Under the pieces are notes generated by a model. It worked only from the letters and a program-made list of their open reading frames with translations, was not told the origin of the DNA and made no database searches. Positions 5,081-5,619 of a DNA stretch of 5,619 nucleotides are shown one piece after another. A program made the position numbers and the translations under genes. The first letter of the stretch is position 1; each line of letters begins with the position of its first letter. Origin of the DNA: Bacteroidia bacterium (GTDB lineage: Bacteria > Bacteroidota > Bacteroidia > Bacteroidales > GCA-2748055); assembly GCA_004525825.1 (NCBI GenBank), contig SPBY01000239.1, positions 1 through 5,619 of the forward strand. The letters run 5' to 3'.

Positions 5081-5619
5081 ATGAATAGTAAGAAGTCCTC
5101 TCTCTATGTGATTGCTCTGAGTTTTATCGTATCCCTTGGCGGGTTCCTGTTCGGATATGATACTGCTATAATTTCCGGGTGCAATTCCTTCCTGCAGGCT
5201 CATTTCATTCTTAACTCTGCCATGCTGGGATGGGTGGTTTCGTCAGCGCTCCTGGGGACCATCCTGGGATGTATTATTTCCGGGGCGATCACTGACCGCT
5301 TTGGGAGAAAGAGGGCTCTGATCCTGGCAGCATTGTTATTGTCTGTTTCGGCCATGGGATCTATGCTTACTCCCCAGTTCCAGGGGAATCTGAATACTCC
5401 CCTGTGGATCACATCTGACATGGATACAGCTTTCAATATGCTGGTAATTGCCCGGGTCATAGGAGGTATTGGAGTGGGTATCACCTCAGTGGTGGCTCCG
5501 ATCTATATCTCTGAACTGACATTGCCGGAGAGCAGAGGCAAGATTGTTTCCATCTATCAGCTTTCCATTACCCTGGGCATCCTTCTGGCCTTTCTTATCG
5601 ACTGGATTGTTCTGCATGG
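5081..5619 (+). CDS. MFS sugar porter (XylE/GLUT-like), N-terminal 179 residues, cut by the window end
   Basis: An inner-membrane sugar:proton symporter of the sugar porter family, running off the right edge with the first 179 residues visible (about five transmembrane helices). Helix 1 carries GGFLFGYDTAIISG (20-33) with D27; helix 2 is followed by the MFS loop motif TDRFGRKR (71-78). A long periplasmic loop (about 95-118) resembles the one in XylE. Helix 4 and its loop give IARVIGGIGVGITSVVAPIYISEL (123-146) with R125, then the PESRGK motif (149-154) and helix 5 with Q160. D27 and R125 align with XylE Asp27 and Arg133, the proton-coupling pair, so symport is likely. At the XylE Gln175 position there is isoleucine (I167), as in GLUT proteins. 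ATG 5081 is preceded by AAAAGATAAA, an A-rich leader without a strong Shine-Dalgarno. The 17-bp gap to the upstream URO-D-like gene suggests co-transcription. Confidence 0.88.
   Translation, partial: MNSKKSSLYVIALSFIVSLGGFLFGYDTAIISGCNSFLQAHFILNSAMLGWVVSSALLGTILGCIISGAITDRFGRKRALILAALLLSVSAMGSMLTPQFQGNLNTPLWITSDMDTAFNMLVIARVIGGIGVGITSVVAPIYISELTLPESRGKIVSIYQLSITLGILLAFLIDWIVLH

Overview
The window looks like a piece of a Bacteroidota chromosome. The evidence is an M16 peptidase tail ending in the LSLEEIFGY type of C-terminus, a secreted beta-propeller protein cut before Gln (SNA|Q), weak or A-rich ribosome binding sites, a TAnnTTTG-type -7 box ahead of one gene, and a sugar-handling gene set typical of that phylum. 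This assignment is inference; no rRNA or other strong phylogenetic marker is present.

Layout: (1) 1-315 (+), the last 104 residues of an M16 (insulinase-like) peptidase whose start lies outside the window. (2) 316-516, a gene-free spacer whose right half (401-489) folds as an integron attC recombination site. (3) 517-1206 (+), an atypical short-chain dehydrogenase/NAD(P)-binding protein starting 28 bp after the attC. (4) 1223-2470 (-), an exported PQQ-type beta-propeller protein, convergent with gene 3 and separated from it by 16 bp. (5) 2541-3806 (-), an N-acylglucosamine/cellobiose 2-epimerase family enzyme, upstream of and on the same strand as gene 4. (6) 3807-3962, a divergent regulatory spacer. 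(7) 3963-5063 (+), a URO-D superfamily protein that is clearly not HemE. (8) 5081 to the window end (+), the first 179 residues of a XylE/GLUT-like sugar porter, 17 bp after gene 7 and probably co-transcribed with it.

The right two thirds (genes 4, 5, 7, 8) read as a small carbohydrate-utilisation neighbourhood: a proton-coupled sugar importer, a sugar 2-epimerase that would act on imported mono- or disaccharides in the cytoplasm, a periplasmic propeller protein of unknown role and a URO-D-like protein that may be a methyltransferase or another non-haem enzyme. The left third is different: an apparently solitary attC, with no integrase in view, stands directly before a gene that is oriented and spaced like an integron cassette gene. 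That attC is the most unexpected element of the window.
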